Of a stretch of 64,000 bases of DNA, positions 1-11,273 are shown piece by piece. The notes beneath the pieces are model-generated. The model was not told the origin of the DNA and searched no databases. It worked only from the letters and a program-made list of their open reading frames with translations. The position numbers were made by a program, and so were the translations under genes. Each line of letters starts with the position of its first letter. Within the stretch, counting starts at the first letter, position 1. The DNA comes from Marasmius tenuissimus (taxonomy: Eukaryota > Basidiomycota > Agaricomycetes > Agaricales > Marasmiaceae). The stretch lies in contig JAQOTA010000020.1 of NCBI GenBank assembly GCA_029532415.1, positions 930,001-994,000 on the forward strand, read 5' to 3'.

Positions 1-2428
1 ATTGCATGAGAGTTGAAACATACCTTTGCCGTTGCGTGCACCCTCTCAGCTAAAGCATTGCACAGCTCACTAAAAACAACAAAGAGCTCATCATACATCT
101 CCTGTCGGCGCTCCTCCCTCGGTAGAATAGGTGGATGTTCAAGAAACCGAATGAGCTTGAATAGGAGGCCGTCAGGACCATGAATTCCCCGTCGAAGCAC
201 AGATGGGTCTATGCTAAGTGAGTCGTTCAGAGTATTGAAGTCCGCAACAATCATTCTCTTGTATAGTTCCGGCGATTTCGTATAGCCAGGAAATGTGGTG
301 GCATCCAACGAGAGAAGGAGGTACTCCTGACTCGCAGTGGCGAGCTGTCCGATCAGATGGTCAGTGGGGTGTGTCTCAGTAAAAATGCAAAAGGCGACGC
401 ACTGGAAGATTAGACACAAGATTCGTATGGTCCATTACACCGAAGAAATCAGCGAAACCGACAGGTGAATACCCCGCTCTCTGTACACGTGCCTGGAACA
501 GGTGAAGAAGAGTACTGAGCGTTCGTCCTAGACTGTTTATCTCTGTGGCAACCGCGTTATAGACTTTCAAAGGAAGGGTAGATTGATGGGTGCGAAGGCC
601 AGAGTGGAGGCCAAGAATTGACTTGACGAATGGATGGAGGCCATAGTCTCCGAGCATGAACAACTCAAAAAGGTGTTTGTCGTCCGATGGATCCAAAGAC
701 AGGGAAGCTGCAAACTTGGTGAGGAAGTCAAGGGAGCGAAAAAGGTCTCCGGGCTCAAGACATTCTTCGACTATTGCAGTGAGACGCTGGACCTCCTTGC
801 CTGAGCGTGTATACTTGTCGAGCTGAGCAAGAATACGACTGGGGATAGCAAGAATCGTGCTATATGGCCCCTGCCGCTTAGTAGGCCACTGGAAAGAGAT
901 TAGATTGTGCTTTGGAAAAATGAAAATAAAAAAACGCACCCAGATAGCGCCTTTAGGGGGCTCAACCATGTTGTGGAATACACAGGCCACCGTCTGAATA
1001 GGGGACAGAAGAACCTCGCGATTTACTCCATCTTCTGAAATCGTTTCCGGTTTCTAGTCCGTGAGACTGAGATTAGTGGCTCTTCGTCGAAGTCACAGGG
1101 GTCATATTACTCACCGGGATTGCACTCTCATGCGGTACTTTTTCCTCCTCTTCAAGCGGATGTGGCACCTTCCCCTCTCCGTCGACCTGCTCAGCATCGG
1201 AGGAGGCTGTGTCACTACCACTCTCATCCGAGTCAGGAAACAGGTCCAATGATCCCTGTGCGAGAGCAATATAGATACGCCCATTGTAGCGACGTGTTGC
1301 GGTGTTTGTACCAAGTTCACGTAGGCTATTTCAGTTTTGAGTACCTGAGCCCACTGTATCAGATCGAAGACGACTTACCCTTTGAGGACTTCAAAGGTTG
1401 GACCAGAAATGTCGGCTGGACGTAAGATCGCAGGGTGACCAGGACCATTACCAGTACAGTAGAGGAATATAAAATTGTTCATAGCAGTTGTATCGTCACC
1501 AAAGAGGGTGTCTCCAGAGCCGCAAAACTTGGCCTTGATCGACGCAGTGATGTCCGCTTCGGAATCAGTACTGGAAATAGACAGTGGCCGCAATGTTTTC
1601 TGCTCGAAGTTCATAGAATCCCATCTAACGGCATTGCGATTGCATTCAGAGATAGGGTAAGCGCTAGAAAAAAATAACTCACTCCTTTGGTCCAGGCCGA
1701 TTGGTCCCTCCTGAGTAAACTTCGGAGGTTTTTGGCATGGGTAAGACATAGAGATTGAGGACTTCGTCGGGCTTCTGCTTCTTGGTGTTGGGGACCACAT
1801 TGTCGTTATTGTCGCTGTCAGCGGGCGGGTGCTTTCTCTTTTTCCCTTTGTTGCGAGTTGAGCGTCGATGGCTCTTTCCCTCTTCGAAAGCCTCGACCTG
1901 CGCCTGATAATAGGCCATAGATATGTAAATATGTGTCGTCAATTGGTATTATTGATGGTGGACTTACTTTTACGCCGGGGTCAAAGGCCATTCTATCCTT
2001 TACACCGTCCATTGTGGCTGCATTTGCTTTCTGTTTCCGCTGAGCTGCTGTCCGCGAAAAAATTGAAGATGCCGACGCAAAAAGGGTGCTCTATACAATC
2101 AATACAGTTAGCATCAGAGGAGATCGTAATGAACACACAAACTTGCCTTGAAGCCTTTTTTCTTGGATTCTTCTGTTGACTCACTAGTGGGAGGTAAGGG
2201 GCCCTGAATTAGAAGAGACATGAGTCAGGGTTATAAGAAGGAGAAGTATAAAAAGGAAGAGCGCACATCGTCCACTCCCTCTGCTTCCTTGATATGGAGC
2301 TCAGCAGAGCATCCACAAATCCGGCATTCCTGGGCCAGAATCGGTACAACCGTTGCGTCGATAGGCTCGAACTTGTGGACAATTTTTTTGAAGCGACAGG
2401 CGTCACTCCTGCAGGTCCCAAATTCCAT
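1..2428 (-). CDS. 5' part of a large unidentified multi-exon gene
   Basis: Nine exons join in one open frame: 2428-2267, 2203-2147, 2090-1968, 1903-1683, 1624-1379, 1325-1115, 1053-940, 888-463 and 401-24. A donor (GTATGT at 23-18) shows that the gene continues beyond the window. The visible part encodes 646 residues. The N-terminus has a Cys-rich candidate zinc site (CRSDAC near residue 6, CRICGC near 35, then a His). It is followed by a basic, nuclear-localisation-like stretch (KGKKRKHPP) and an acidic Ser/Asp segment (DSDESGSDTASSD). The last 300 residues are helical-looking without a motif I recognise. One intron (after 2147) would use a GC-AG pair. Family unknown to me; a similar layout occurs ahead of HECT domains in some mushroom proteins, but no HECT is in view. 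Start chosen at the ATG just before the Cys motif; an in-frame ATG nine bases upstream is possible. Confidence 0.6.
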
Positions 2429-2783
2429 GGTCTGCAAAGCTAGTGACGGTAAAAAGGAGGGGAAAAATAAAGTCGATCGGAAAAATACTTCGATTGATCA
2501 TCGAGCGAGACAAACAGACACAAAGTAGCAGTTCACCAATGCGCAAGATCACTTTAGCCACTTTGCAAGGCACATTTATTGGAATAACGGATTGTGTCAG
2601 CACCTGGTGCACTTCGTGTTCTCCATGTGAGCAATGCAAGGTCAACAGATGGTAAAAAACAAGCACACCAGATACAACGACTAAATTGCAACCTGAAGCC
2701 AGAAATCAGTATCGGGGAGACACTTGAAACTTGACAGTCCGAATGCACATGGTAGATTTGAACGATCGTGAATGGTAATTTGA

Positions 2784-3219
2784 CTATGTAGTCCGAATAG
2801 AAGGCTGGGTGTCGCCAAAGAGATGCGGATTCAAGTTAAAACAGCTTTCAGTATGAGCAAAGATCATTTTGGAGCGCTCGGAAAACGTCCTATGGACAGT
2901 GGCCACAACTTGATCATCGGATGTCAGTTTGACCATGTAATCCGGAAGAGCCCTCGGGTGGTCCATCCAGCGATGGAATATCATTGCAGAGAGCCTGTAC
3001 AATAGTAAAAAATAGTGAACCCCCGATTACCATCAGTGAGCACTCTCTACGCACCAGTTCGATCTGTTGGGGTGTGTGGGTCCCAAATACCCGCTGCACG
3101 TGCCTTGATGTTGATGCTGATAGAACGGTGAGATCTTCGGTAACATATTGTGATTCAACACATTCAACAAGCGTCACCAACACACTGACGACTGCTGGAG
3201 CAATACAGATCGTGTTCAA
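2784..3219 (-). CDS. possible small gene or gene fragment, unidentified
   Basis: Minus-strand open frames here read like coding sequence (for example RHVQRVFGTHTPQQIEL followed by a GTGCGT donor and a TTGTACAG acceptor). A second frame (HRWMDHPRALPDYMVKL onward) ends at a stop at 2784. I could not join both frames into one reading, so this may be a decayed gene or an upstream exon cluster of the gene at 1-2428. No domain recognised. Confidence 0.25.
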
Positions 3220-3500
3220 TATGTGATAGCAACAAGGATCAAGAAATGGTACGGTGACGTGACCACATTCGGCTGCAACAGGTCCGTGAGACTTTCATCA
3301 AAGTTGGTGTGTTCCTAGTAAGCAATACTGTATAATATCACACGGAAGATTCAAATCTCACATGGAAAGGTCAAATCTCACCCGCATTCATCAAAGTCTC
3401 TCTGCATTATCATCAAAATCTCACTCTCAGGGGAAAGACTCGCTCGCCAATTTGAGAATCTCGCACACAAGAAGTCTCAAGCTATAATTATTTCCCATTA
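3220..3500. other. non-coding, AATCTCAC-rich flank of the TIR element
   Basis: No gene seen. Between about 3350 and 3440 the short word AATCTCAC recurs several times; the same word, as its complement GAGATT, is repeated in the ends of the adjacent TIR element, so this may be degraded terminal sequence of an older copy. Confidence 0.4.
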
Positions 3501-4716
3501 TATGTGCCATACACAAATACTGTGTAAAAATTATTTGTGAGATTTGGGTGATATGAGATTCGAGTCCAGCCTGCGAGATTTCCTTTTCGATGGACTTTCC
3601 ATGAGTGAGATTTCCCTCGCAAGGTGAGTTTCCAGCAGATATTCAATCGAAGCTCCCTATATTTTGAGAGAAAAGCATCTCGATTTGAATGGGATGCCAC
3701 AAAACAGGGGGAGATATGAGTCGAAACCACTGAAAAGGGAGTCAAGCTCATCACGTAGCATTGCGAGCGCAGACATGCCGCTATTCCCGAACATCGTCCT
3801 CATAGCTACTGCTGATTGACTGCCGGTAAGGTACGGCCGGCATGGAGGTTGGCAACTTTCCTTCCTGCTCGTCGCTTGCAGTCCTTTGTTGGGAGATGGC
3901 ATGGTCTCACTAAACAGCGCGCCAGAAGTCCTGTTGCCCGACATGAGAGGTCTACGTCGTCGTCGTCGGATGATGCACAAATAATCAGTGATATCACAGG
4001 AGAAACTACTTATGGGGGAGCTTCCTGACACACTAAATCAGTGTGTTATTGTCAAGATCACAATTCCATCTCTTTAGGGTTTTTTTGAGGTTGCTCGAAT
4101 GTGCCATAATTCTAACAAAACACTGTGGTATGTCATTTCAGTTTATGGCAATATCTGCTCCTCCGGGCCTTAATCATTCTTTGTATCAAAGAGGTCAAGG
4201 TGGAACGGGGGGAAAAAGAATTGTACCGCGGCCGCTGCTGGTAGAGACGGGTTGGGGCTTCTTGTAGGCTTTTTTTGCTGCTGGTTTTGCACTGGCTGCA
4301 ACTCTCATTTGTCTGGCCCTGGCGAGAAGGGATGATGAATTGAGCAGTTTGCAAGCACACACCTTTCTCATCCTGGTCGGACCAGAGCTATGTACGAAGG
4401 CAGTAACAAATTTGAGGGATTCTAAAGTATTACCCTGTGCCTCGGATGGAGCGTGGGAGACGGCCCCAACTCAACATTCCCTTGTCTGGAGTCGGACTTT
4501 CGACGGTCGACTCGACTTGGATCGCGAACTCGAGTTGAATCTCGCTCAAGGTCACTTGAATCGGGACGTCTTCTGGCTCAAATTTCCTTGTAATCCATCC
4601 CACGAGGCAAATCTCATCCATACAAAGTTTACTGAGGAATGAAATCTCATGACTCAATCTCGAATCTCATATTACCCAAATCTCGCAGATAATTTTTACA
4701 CAGTATTTGTGCCATA
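3501..4716. mobile_element. non-autonomous TIR DNA element, copy A
   Basis: About 1.2 kb bounded by inverted repeats of roughly 75-80 bp: the left end (3501-3585) and the complement of the right end (about 4640-4716) share CACAAATACTGTGTAAAAAT and then a series of GAGATT words. The outermost bases read TATGGCAC/GTGCCATA at the right end; a TA at each border would fit a TA target duplication, but the left border is altered. Only short unrelated open frames lie inside and no transposase is recognisable, so it would need an enzyme in trans. Two further copies make the palindrome at 28206-30624. The element directly abuts the remains of gene X1. Confidence 0.75.
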
Positions 4717-4878
4717 AGTAACCTTCAACATCCTGGGCATCTCATTGCGCTAACGCGTCGAAACACCTATCTATACGACTTCGTCATTCCTATCTACTCA
4801 ATATGACACCTTAACCCACGGACCCTGTCGCATGCTATTTAAGGCCTTCTGTGGTGACCATGAAATCTCTTTCGCCGC

Positions 4879-5027
4879 TGTAGTAGGGTAGGGCGTAGTA
4901 CACAGCCACTATGTGGCCTTGTTTGGACTAGTAGATACACGAGACGGAGGCATGTACCTAGATCATTGTTAGACTATCACGAGCATTTCTCATCTTCTTT
5001 GTCTTTGGCATCCCACACCCCACCACA
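4879..5027 (+). repeat. 5' LTR of element 1
   Basis: 149 bp, TGTAGTAGGG...CCCCACCACA. It matches 11274-11422 with one difference (position 5000). Unusually short for a gypsy LTR. Confidence 0.95.
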
Positions 5028-5030
5028 TCT

Positions 5031-5043
5031 TGGTGACGAGAGC
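5031..5043 (+). promoter_or_regulatory. candidate primer-binding site of element 1
   Basis: TTGGTGACGAGAG begins four bases after the LTR and contains the TGG expected opposite a tRNA CCA end. The tRNA was not identified. Confidence 0.5.
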
Positions 5044-5095
5044 ATATTCGATATCCACAACGCAAGGAGTCTGGCGTACGGAGTTTGGCATATAA

Positions 5096-6745
5096 AATCG
5101 GAGTTCAGAAGCGTCACAGAGTACGGAACGAACAGGCGGAAAGATAGCTAGAGGAAAGAGGGTATTACCGGCGCGAGGTTCAGACAGAAAGTTTGTGAAA
5201 ACGGCGTCTACATCGATACCATCTACGTTATCAACAGCACCAAGCACCAAATCCTCGATCCAATTCCCAGCAGAAGGCGCACAAGAAACCAAAACACCAG
5301 AACCAGCACCGTACGAGCCGTCAGAGGGCCACAGAGCGTGGTTCCACCAAGTAGCAGCGAGAAGAGGAGTGGACTTTACACCAGCATCGGCACCCCCATC
5401 AAGGGCGCCGTCGACAGTACCACAATCACCACTATTCACACGACCGCCAACCCCCGAGAAGCAGAAGGTGCAACCAGTGTCGCCGCTATTCTCACAACCA
5501 CCATCACCTAAGCAACAAGTACGACCTGCTATGACAGGAGAGCTGAATCTAGAATGGGGAGGAGAAGTGGGGGAAAAGATGAGCTCGAAGATGTTCTTGA
5601 AGAAGGCGGAGATAGCATTTGGGCAGATGATGAAGAAGCCGGACGAGTTTGTGGAGGGAGTAGAGTTGTTCTTCAAGGAGGGAAGCAGGGCTGAGAAGTG
5701 GCACAGTGAGCTAACAGAGGCTCAGAAGGAAGCAGGATGGAGAACGTACAAGTCGCTGCTGATGGCAGAGTTCCCAGCGAGAGAGATCGTAACCAGGAAA
5801 CCGGCGGATTTCATCAAAGAACTGCTGGAGATGCAGCTCTCAATTGACGGACTGGAGGTCAAGGACAAGGAAACGAACCAGTGGCCACATCAAAAGTTTG
5901 CTGACACGGTGTACGGGCTTGCGAAGGCGGGAAGTATCGCAGACACGGCAGCCTACATCGTCAGTGTTCACAAGAACCTACCTCGATTCCTACAAGTACA
6001 TGTGGACGAAGAGGCCAGCGATTGGGCAGCGTTCAGAGACGCGTTGAAGAAGGTGGACATCAAAGTCATTAGGGAGAAGCTCGAAACAGCGAGGGACATA
6101 CAGACCCTACGAGCACACCAGGTAGCGCTGCAGGCACCAAACACCCCGAGAACGAAGCTTGCCAACTCGTTCGGCAACATCCAAATCCACCAGGGTCCAG
6201 CGCAGCCACGACAGGGCAACCAGGCCAGTGCAGCAACGACTGCAGACCCCTTTAGGACGAACACGGGGGGACGTGGCAACATACAATACCAGGGAGCTCA
6301 ACAACGCCAGACGCAGGCGAGGGTGTCAAGGCTCACACCGGCACAGAAGGAGACGCTTCGAGAGAACGTCAACCGGTACGAACAGCGACCGGATACCCCA
6401 CAGGGGCACATCCTATGGCGACAGGATGTTGCCAACTTCGTCAACCAGTGGGGCCGGGATATACTGAACGAACGAGTGGTGTACCCGATAACGCCGGGCA
6501 CCTGGAAGCCAGGATCAGGAGAATGTTGGGGATGCGGAGCAAGATGTGGAGGAGGGAAAGGAAATTGTGCATCAGCGAAGAGGATTCCAATAGAAGAGAG
6601 GAGGTATAGGTCAATGGTACAGGCGGAACTGGGAGCATTCCAGCAGAAGCCGGTAGCACAGGCGAACGTTGTAGGAGCGGAAGATGGATTGGAATGGATG
6701 TTTGCAGGGTATAGCTCGGGAAATGCGGAGGGATCGACGGAGTAG
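5096..6745 (+). CDS. gag: gag-like protein of element 1
   Basis: Open frame 5096-6745; no ATG before 5531, so translation may start at a non-AUG codon (a GTG lies at 5195), at 5531, or after splicing. Reading from 5195 gives 516 residues: a Pro/Ser/Thr-rich head (about 1-110), a helical capsid-like core (about 120-330), a Gln-rich linker, and near the end a Cys cluster CWGCGARCGGGKGNC that is not a classical CCHC knuckle. A slippery heptamer G GGA AAT (6718-6724) precedes the TAG by seven codons and would shift ribosomes by -1 into the protease frame, which is open from 6715. This is the capsid protein that packages the element RNA in family members. Confidence 0.8.
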   Translation, partial: NRSSEASQSTERTGGKIARGKRVLPARGSDRKFVKTASTSIPSTLSTAPSTKSSIQFPAEGAQETKTPEPAPYEPSEGHRAWFHQVAARRGVDFTPASAPPSRAPSTVPQSPLFTRPPTPEKQKVQPVSPLFSQPPSPKQQVRPAMTGELNLEWGGEVGEKMSSKMFLKKAEIAFGQMMKKPDEFVEGVELFFKEGSRAEKWHSELTEAQKEAGWRTYKSLLMAEFPAREIVTRKPADFIKELLEMQLSIDGLEVKDKETNQWPHQKFADTVYGLAKAGSIADTAAYIVSVHKNLPRFLQVHVDEEASDWAAFRDALKKVDIKVIREKLETARDIQTLRAHQVALQAPNTPRTKLANSFGNIQIHQGPAQPRQGNQASAATTADPFRTNTGGRGNIQYQGAQQRQTQARVSRLTPAQKETLRENVNRYEQRPDTPQGHILWRQDVANFVNQWGRDILNERVVYPITPGTWKPGSGECWGCGARCGGGKGNCASAKRIPIEERRYRSMVQAELGAFQQKPVAQANVVGAEDGLEWMFAGYSSGNAEGSTE

Positions 6746-8175
6746 GCGGCAACCGTACGATCCCAGAGGCGAACTCTTTCTTGAACGGTCCGGAAGTTAC
6801 GCATGTAAAGCCTAATGAAAGGAATATCATTAACATTATGCAAGTTCAAAGAGTCCAAAGCCGCGTTAGCGAACCTTTTACGATGAGAGTGGAGCTAGTG
6901 GATGGAGAAGGAAAGTCTGTGAGGGTAAACAGAATGGTGGACGACGGGGCGATGATAGTGGGGTTGAGCACGCAGATATACAATGAGGTGAAGGGGAAGA
7001 TCGGAGGATGGGGAGAGTCTAGGATGTGGATGCGAATGGCAGACGGAGTGTTGCTGCCAGGGGTCGCAAACTGGGAAGGAAGAGTGAGGGTGAAAGGGCT
7101 GGAGGTGCAGACATCAATAGAGGTGTTTGACAGTGGGGGTCAATGGGACCTGCTGCTAGGGAAGCCGTTGCTGGAAAGCTTCAAAGCGGTTCACGATTAC
7201 GGGAAAGGGGAGCTGGTGTTGAAGGGAGGAAGAGAGTCTCGAAAGATGTTCAGTGAAGGCTTGGGAAAGGCGGTGAAACCAAGAGAGAGGGATAAACGGC
7301 TGGTTGCAAAAATCGAGGAGGTCGTGGATGAGGAGGAAGACATCCGACTTCAAAGATTGGACAAAGCGGGCAACCAAGGCAGGGTGAACGTGAATACCGA
7401 AACCCCGCGAAGCAGGGAAGTTTTAATTGACTTGGTGTTCGAGGAGGAAAAGATACCCACTCACGAAAAATCCCAGACAGACATTGAAAGGGAGGAGCGA
7501 GAGAAGCTCTTAGAGGAGTATAGGGAGTGGAGACGGAAGGAGACGACAGAGAGACAGGAGAGAATACTAGAAAGGAAGAAATGGATTGAGGAGTGGGAGG
7601 ACGAAGAAAAGAAAAGAACAGAGAGCGAGAGGGGGCGACAGTGGAAAGGAAAAGCGGGAAGGAGGTGGTGGAGATGGAAAAACAAAGGAGTTACAATGGA
7701 CAGAAGGGTGCAGAGGATGAGAACGAAGAGGAAAGGAGTCACGCTCGAGGAGCACATTGCAAAACGGCAAGAGGAAAAGCGTTCAAACTCAACGGGGGGA
7801 AGTAACGCACCCCCCTTGAGGGGAGTTTTAATCAATAATGCCGTTGATGAGCCAACTGATTGCTCACACCCAAAATTGTCAGATCCAATCAGGGAGAACG
7901 AGGTACCGGTTTGTTTCATCACGGAAGCCGAGGGAGACCTGGCGCCGGGGGTAGAAATAATACCAGAAGCCCTAGATAACGTGGACATGTCAAGGGGAGA
8001 ATGGAGCGTTCAGGGAGGAACGAGTCAGAGAAATTCTGAAGCAGGTGAAGATCGGAGAAGGACTAGCAGTGGAGGAACGAAAGGAGGTCGAGGAACTGCT
8101 GAAAGAGTACGCCGACTGCTTTGCATTATCTGTGAGCGAAGTCAGGCACGTACAGGGAGCAGTGCACAAACTTAA
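6715..8175 (+). CDS. protease-containing ORF of element 1
   Basis: The frame is open from 6715, overlaps gag by about 30 nt and has its first in-frame ATG at 6838. The retropepsin-like region (to about 7210) has VDDGAMIVG where most relatives have D-T/S-G-A, and later WDLLLGKPLLES, typical of the second half of gypsy proteases. The rest is a highly charged Glu/Arg/Lys linker of about 250 residues. The frame overlaps the RT frame (7976-8175) and differs from it by +1. This is either programmed or an indel, because RT-like sequence in the downstream frame (for example REERVREILKQVKIGEG) begins well inside the overlap. Confidence 0.75.
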   Translation, partial: LGKCGGIDGVGGNRTIPEANSFLNGPEVTHVKPNERNIINIMQVQRVQSRVSEPFTMRVELVDGEGKSVRVNRMVDDGAMIVGLSTQIYNEVKGKIGGWGESRMWMRMADGVLLPGVANWEGRVRVKGLEVQTSIEVFDSGGQWDLLLGKPLLESFKAVHDYGKGELVLKGGRESRKMFSEGLGKAVKPRERDKRLVAKIEEVVDEEEDIRLQRLDKAGNQGRVNVNTETPRSREVLIDLVFEEEKIPTHEKSQTDIEREEREKLLEEYREWRRKETTERQERILERKKWIEEWEDEEKKRTESERGRQWKGKAGRRWWRWKNKGVTMDRRVQRMRTKRKGVTLEEHIAKRQEEKRSNSTGGSNAPPLRGVLINNAVDEPTDCSHPKLSDPIRENEVPVCFITEAEGDLAPGVEIIPEALDNVDMSRGEWSVQGGTSQRNSEAGEDRRRTSSGGTKGGRGTAERVRRLLCIICERSQARTGSSAQT

Positions 8176-11100
8176 TGTGCCAGAGGGCGCTAAGTTTCGA
8201 AAGAAAGTCAATCAGAAACCGCTAACGCCGCCACAACGCGAGTATCTCCATGCCAAAATCAACGAGCTCCTAGCAGCGGGCATCATCCAGTCATGTGGAC
8301 CAGGGGAAGTGAAGTGCATAGCACCGACGGTACTGGCAAAGAAAGCACACGAAGGGACGGGGTTAACGATGGAGCAGCTGATGAGGAGGTTGAATACGGA
8401 GTGCATGGAGGCAGGGTTGGAACCATACTTCCCAGAGCAAGGAGTAGAGGAGGTGGAAGAACAAGAGAAAGAAGTGTTGCATAAACCCCAGAAGTGGAGG
8501 ATATGTCAGAACTTCACCGAAGTCAACAAGCTCACCGAAATAGCCCCGATGCCGCAAGGCGACATCAGAACGAAGCAACAGGCTCTCAGCGGGCATAAAT
8601 TCATGTCGTGCTTCGATTTCGCGTCAGGATTCTATGCAGTCGAAGTAGCAGAAGAATCGAGACCTTACACAGCGTTCTACGTTGAAGGTAGAGGGTACTT
8701 CTGGTATACCAAGATGCCATTTGGGCTAACGGGGGCACCCTCAACATTTGCTGACATGACCGCGAAACATCTGGGAGACTTACTCAGTGACGGAACAATA
8801 GAATTGTTCGTGGACGATGGGGCAACAGCAGCAGACACATTCGGGGAGATGATGACAAAGCTACGCAGGATACTGCAGAGAGTGAGGGACAAAGATTTGT
8901 CCCTATCGGCAAGCAAATCAGAGTTTTTCGTCTCAGAAGGGATCTTTGCAGGGGCGAAAGTAGGGGAGAACGGGGTCACCACAGATCCAGCCAAGCTCAC
9001 AGCAATTGTCAAATGGCCGAAACCCAAAACAGCGTTGAACCTAGCATCATTCCTGGGGCTTACGGGCCATTTCAGAGACCTCATACGAAATTACGCCAGG
9101 ATCGAAGGTCCGCTCAGAGACGTACTGAAGCAAGTAAAGCTCCCGGATAAGTGCAACAAAACGATATATAGGTCGACGATGGAAGGTTTCAAGTTAGAAG
9201 GCGTATGGGGAGAGGAGCAGACGAAGGCATTCCTGGAATTGAAGAGAAGGCTAGTATCGGAACCGGTGCTGAAAGCGCCGAAATGGGATGGATCTCACTT
9301 CATACTGACAACGGATGGATGTCAGGAGGGATTCGCAGCCGTGCTAGCGCAGAGGTTCGAGAGGAAGAGAGCTAATGGGACGATGAAAACAGAGACTCAC
9401 CCGATAGTGTTTGCGTCAAAGAGAACATCGAGCTCGGAGAAGCGTTACAAACCGTTCTTGTTGGAATTCGCAGCCCTCAAGTTTGGGCTAGACAAGTTTT
9501 CGGATACCATCTGGGGCTTTCCACTCGAAATCGAAACAGATTGCCAAGCCCTCTGAGACGTACTCATGAACGACAAGCTCAACGCAGCGCATGCAAGGTG
9601 GAGAGACGGGATTTTAGCGTACAATATCGTTGACGTTAGACACATACCAGGTAGACTTAACGTAGTAGCAGATGGATTAAGTAGAATGTGGGAGGGAACA
9701 GAGAGAACGGTAGGGGATGGAAGCGAATGGACAGTGAGCGAGGATTGGGAAAGTTCGAGAGGATTGGTGAACGACGTATTCGGGGTAGTGGGGAAAGAGG
9801 ACGGAGAGTTGACGAAGTTGTGGGAAAGGTTCAGCAAAGAACCGATATTCCAGGAGGTTGTCGAGGCAATAGCCAACATCAGGTCTGACAAACCGCTGAA
9901 GGAAAAGAAGAAGGCTCAACACAGGGCATCACAGTACGTGATAGAGGAAGGGAAACTGTGGAGAGTAGGAGGTAACGGGGGAGTTAGAGCAAGAGCGAAG
10001 GTGGAATGTGTAACGAGAAAGGAGGCAGTAGAGCTGGCGCGGAAGGAACACCAAGAAAGAGGGCATTGGGGTAGGGATGTGGTAAAGATCAACCTTCTTG
10101 ACCGCATATGGAGCCCGAAGCTCGACGAGTCCATCACGATGGCCATTAAAGAATGCCCGAGGTGCAAGAATTTCGGAAGCGCGTACATCCAGGCCTTGTT
10201 AAACCCCATCACGAGACGACACCCACTAGAAATGATCGTAGGCGATTACTTATCCATGCCGAAAGGAAAGGGCGGCTACCACAACCTAGGGATGTACCTA
10301 GACGTCTACTCACAGCATCTGTGGGCCGACCCCCTCAAAACAGCAGGAACCGCAAAAACGACGATCAACAGCCTGGATAAGCTATTCTTTGCTTATGTGC
10401 CACCCGAAACATTCATGACGGACGGGGGATCACACTTCAAAAACAAAGAAGTCGCAGATTTCTGCGAAAGCAAAACCGTCAAACACCACGCCGTATCAGC
10501 TTACTCACCATGGGTCAATGGGCTAGTCGAGGGCACCAATCGTCTTCTGCTACACGTGCTCAAACGCTTATGCGCACCAGAGTTGGGGGAAGATTCGGAG
10601 GAATTCAAAACCATGGATTGGCAGACGCTACCGTACAAGTGGCCAGACCACCTACAGGAAGCAGTCCAAAGCCTGAATAACCGAATACTTCCATCGTTGG
10701 GATTCACGCCGAAGGAGCTGCTGCTGGGAAGAGTCGTTAACACACCCAGAACGTCGGAGGAGATAGCACAAACCGAGGTGGGAGCGAAGGATATCGGAAT
10801 CCAGGCAGCGTACGTGGCGCAACAGCAACTTGATGGGTACGATCAAATCGTACGCCATGCCATGAAGAGGAAGGAGGTTTTCGATAAGAGAGTATTGGAG
10901 AAGCATCCTAGAGAGGTGGTGTTCAAGAAAGGGGACTTGGTGCAGGTCTATGCGAGGTCATGGGAAAACACATTCAAAACCGAGCGGAAGATAATTCCCA
11001 GATGGAGTACACCGAAACGGATCGTGGAGAGGAACGTGAACTCCTATACGCTAGAGACACTAGACGGTCTCAAGTTAGAAGGAGTGGTGAGCGCGAGGAA

Positions 11101-11233
11101 TCTTAGGCAATTCGTACCAAGAGAAGGCACAGAGTTAGCAGCAGAGCAGAGAGAGTTGGAGGAGAGGTTAGAGAAGGAGGAGAAAGAGCGAGAGTCAGAG
11201 AGCACACACAGAGAGTCGGAGATTGTTTCGTGA
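7976..11233 (+). CDS. pol: reverse transcriptase, RNase H and integrase of element 1
   Basis: One frame interrupted by a single TGA at 9554-9556. RT: DFASGFYAV in the first palm motif, MPFGLTGAPSTF, and the catalytic FVDD (8807-8818). RNase H: TDGCQEG, SSEKRYK and the Asp of IETDCQAL just before the stop. After the stop come HARWRDGI and DVRHIPGRLNVVADGLSR, the usual end of the RNase H/connection. Integrase: HHCC finger (KEHQERGHWG ... CPRCKNFG), DDE residues in IVGDYLSMP, TDGGSHFKN and WVNGLVEGTNR, and an SH3-like tail (KKGDLVQVYARSW, SARNLRQFVP). There is no chromodomain. The TGA lies where relatives usually carry a codon for Arg, consistent with a CGA to TGA transition. Only this change and the upstream frame problem stand between the copy and an intact pol. 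Confidence 0.92.
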
Positions 11234-11256
11234 TTCAGCGTCGAGCGCGACGCAAT

Positions 11257-11273
11257 TTTTTAATGGGGGCACA
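11257..11273 (+). promoter_or_regulatory. polypurine tract region of element 1
   Basis: TTTTTAATGGGGGCACA directly before the 3' LTR. The GGGGG run is the likely plus-strand primer; it is short for this class. Confidence 0.5.
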
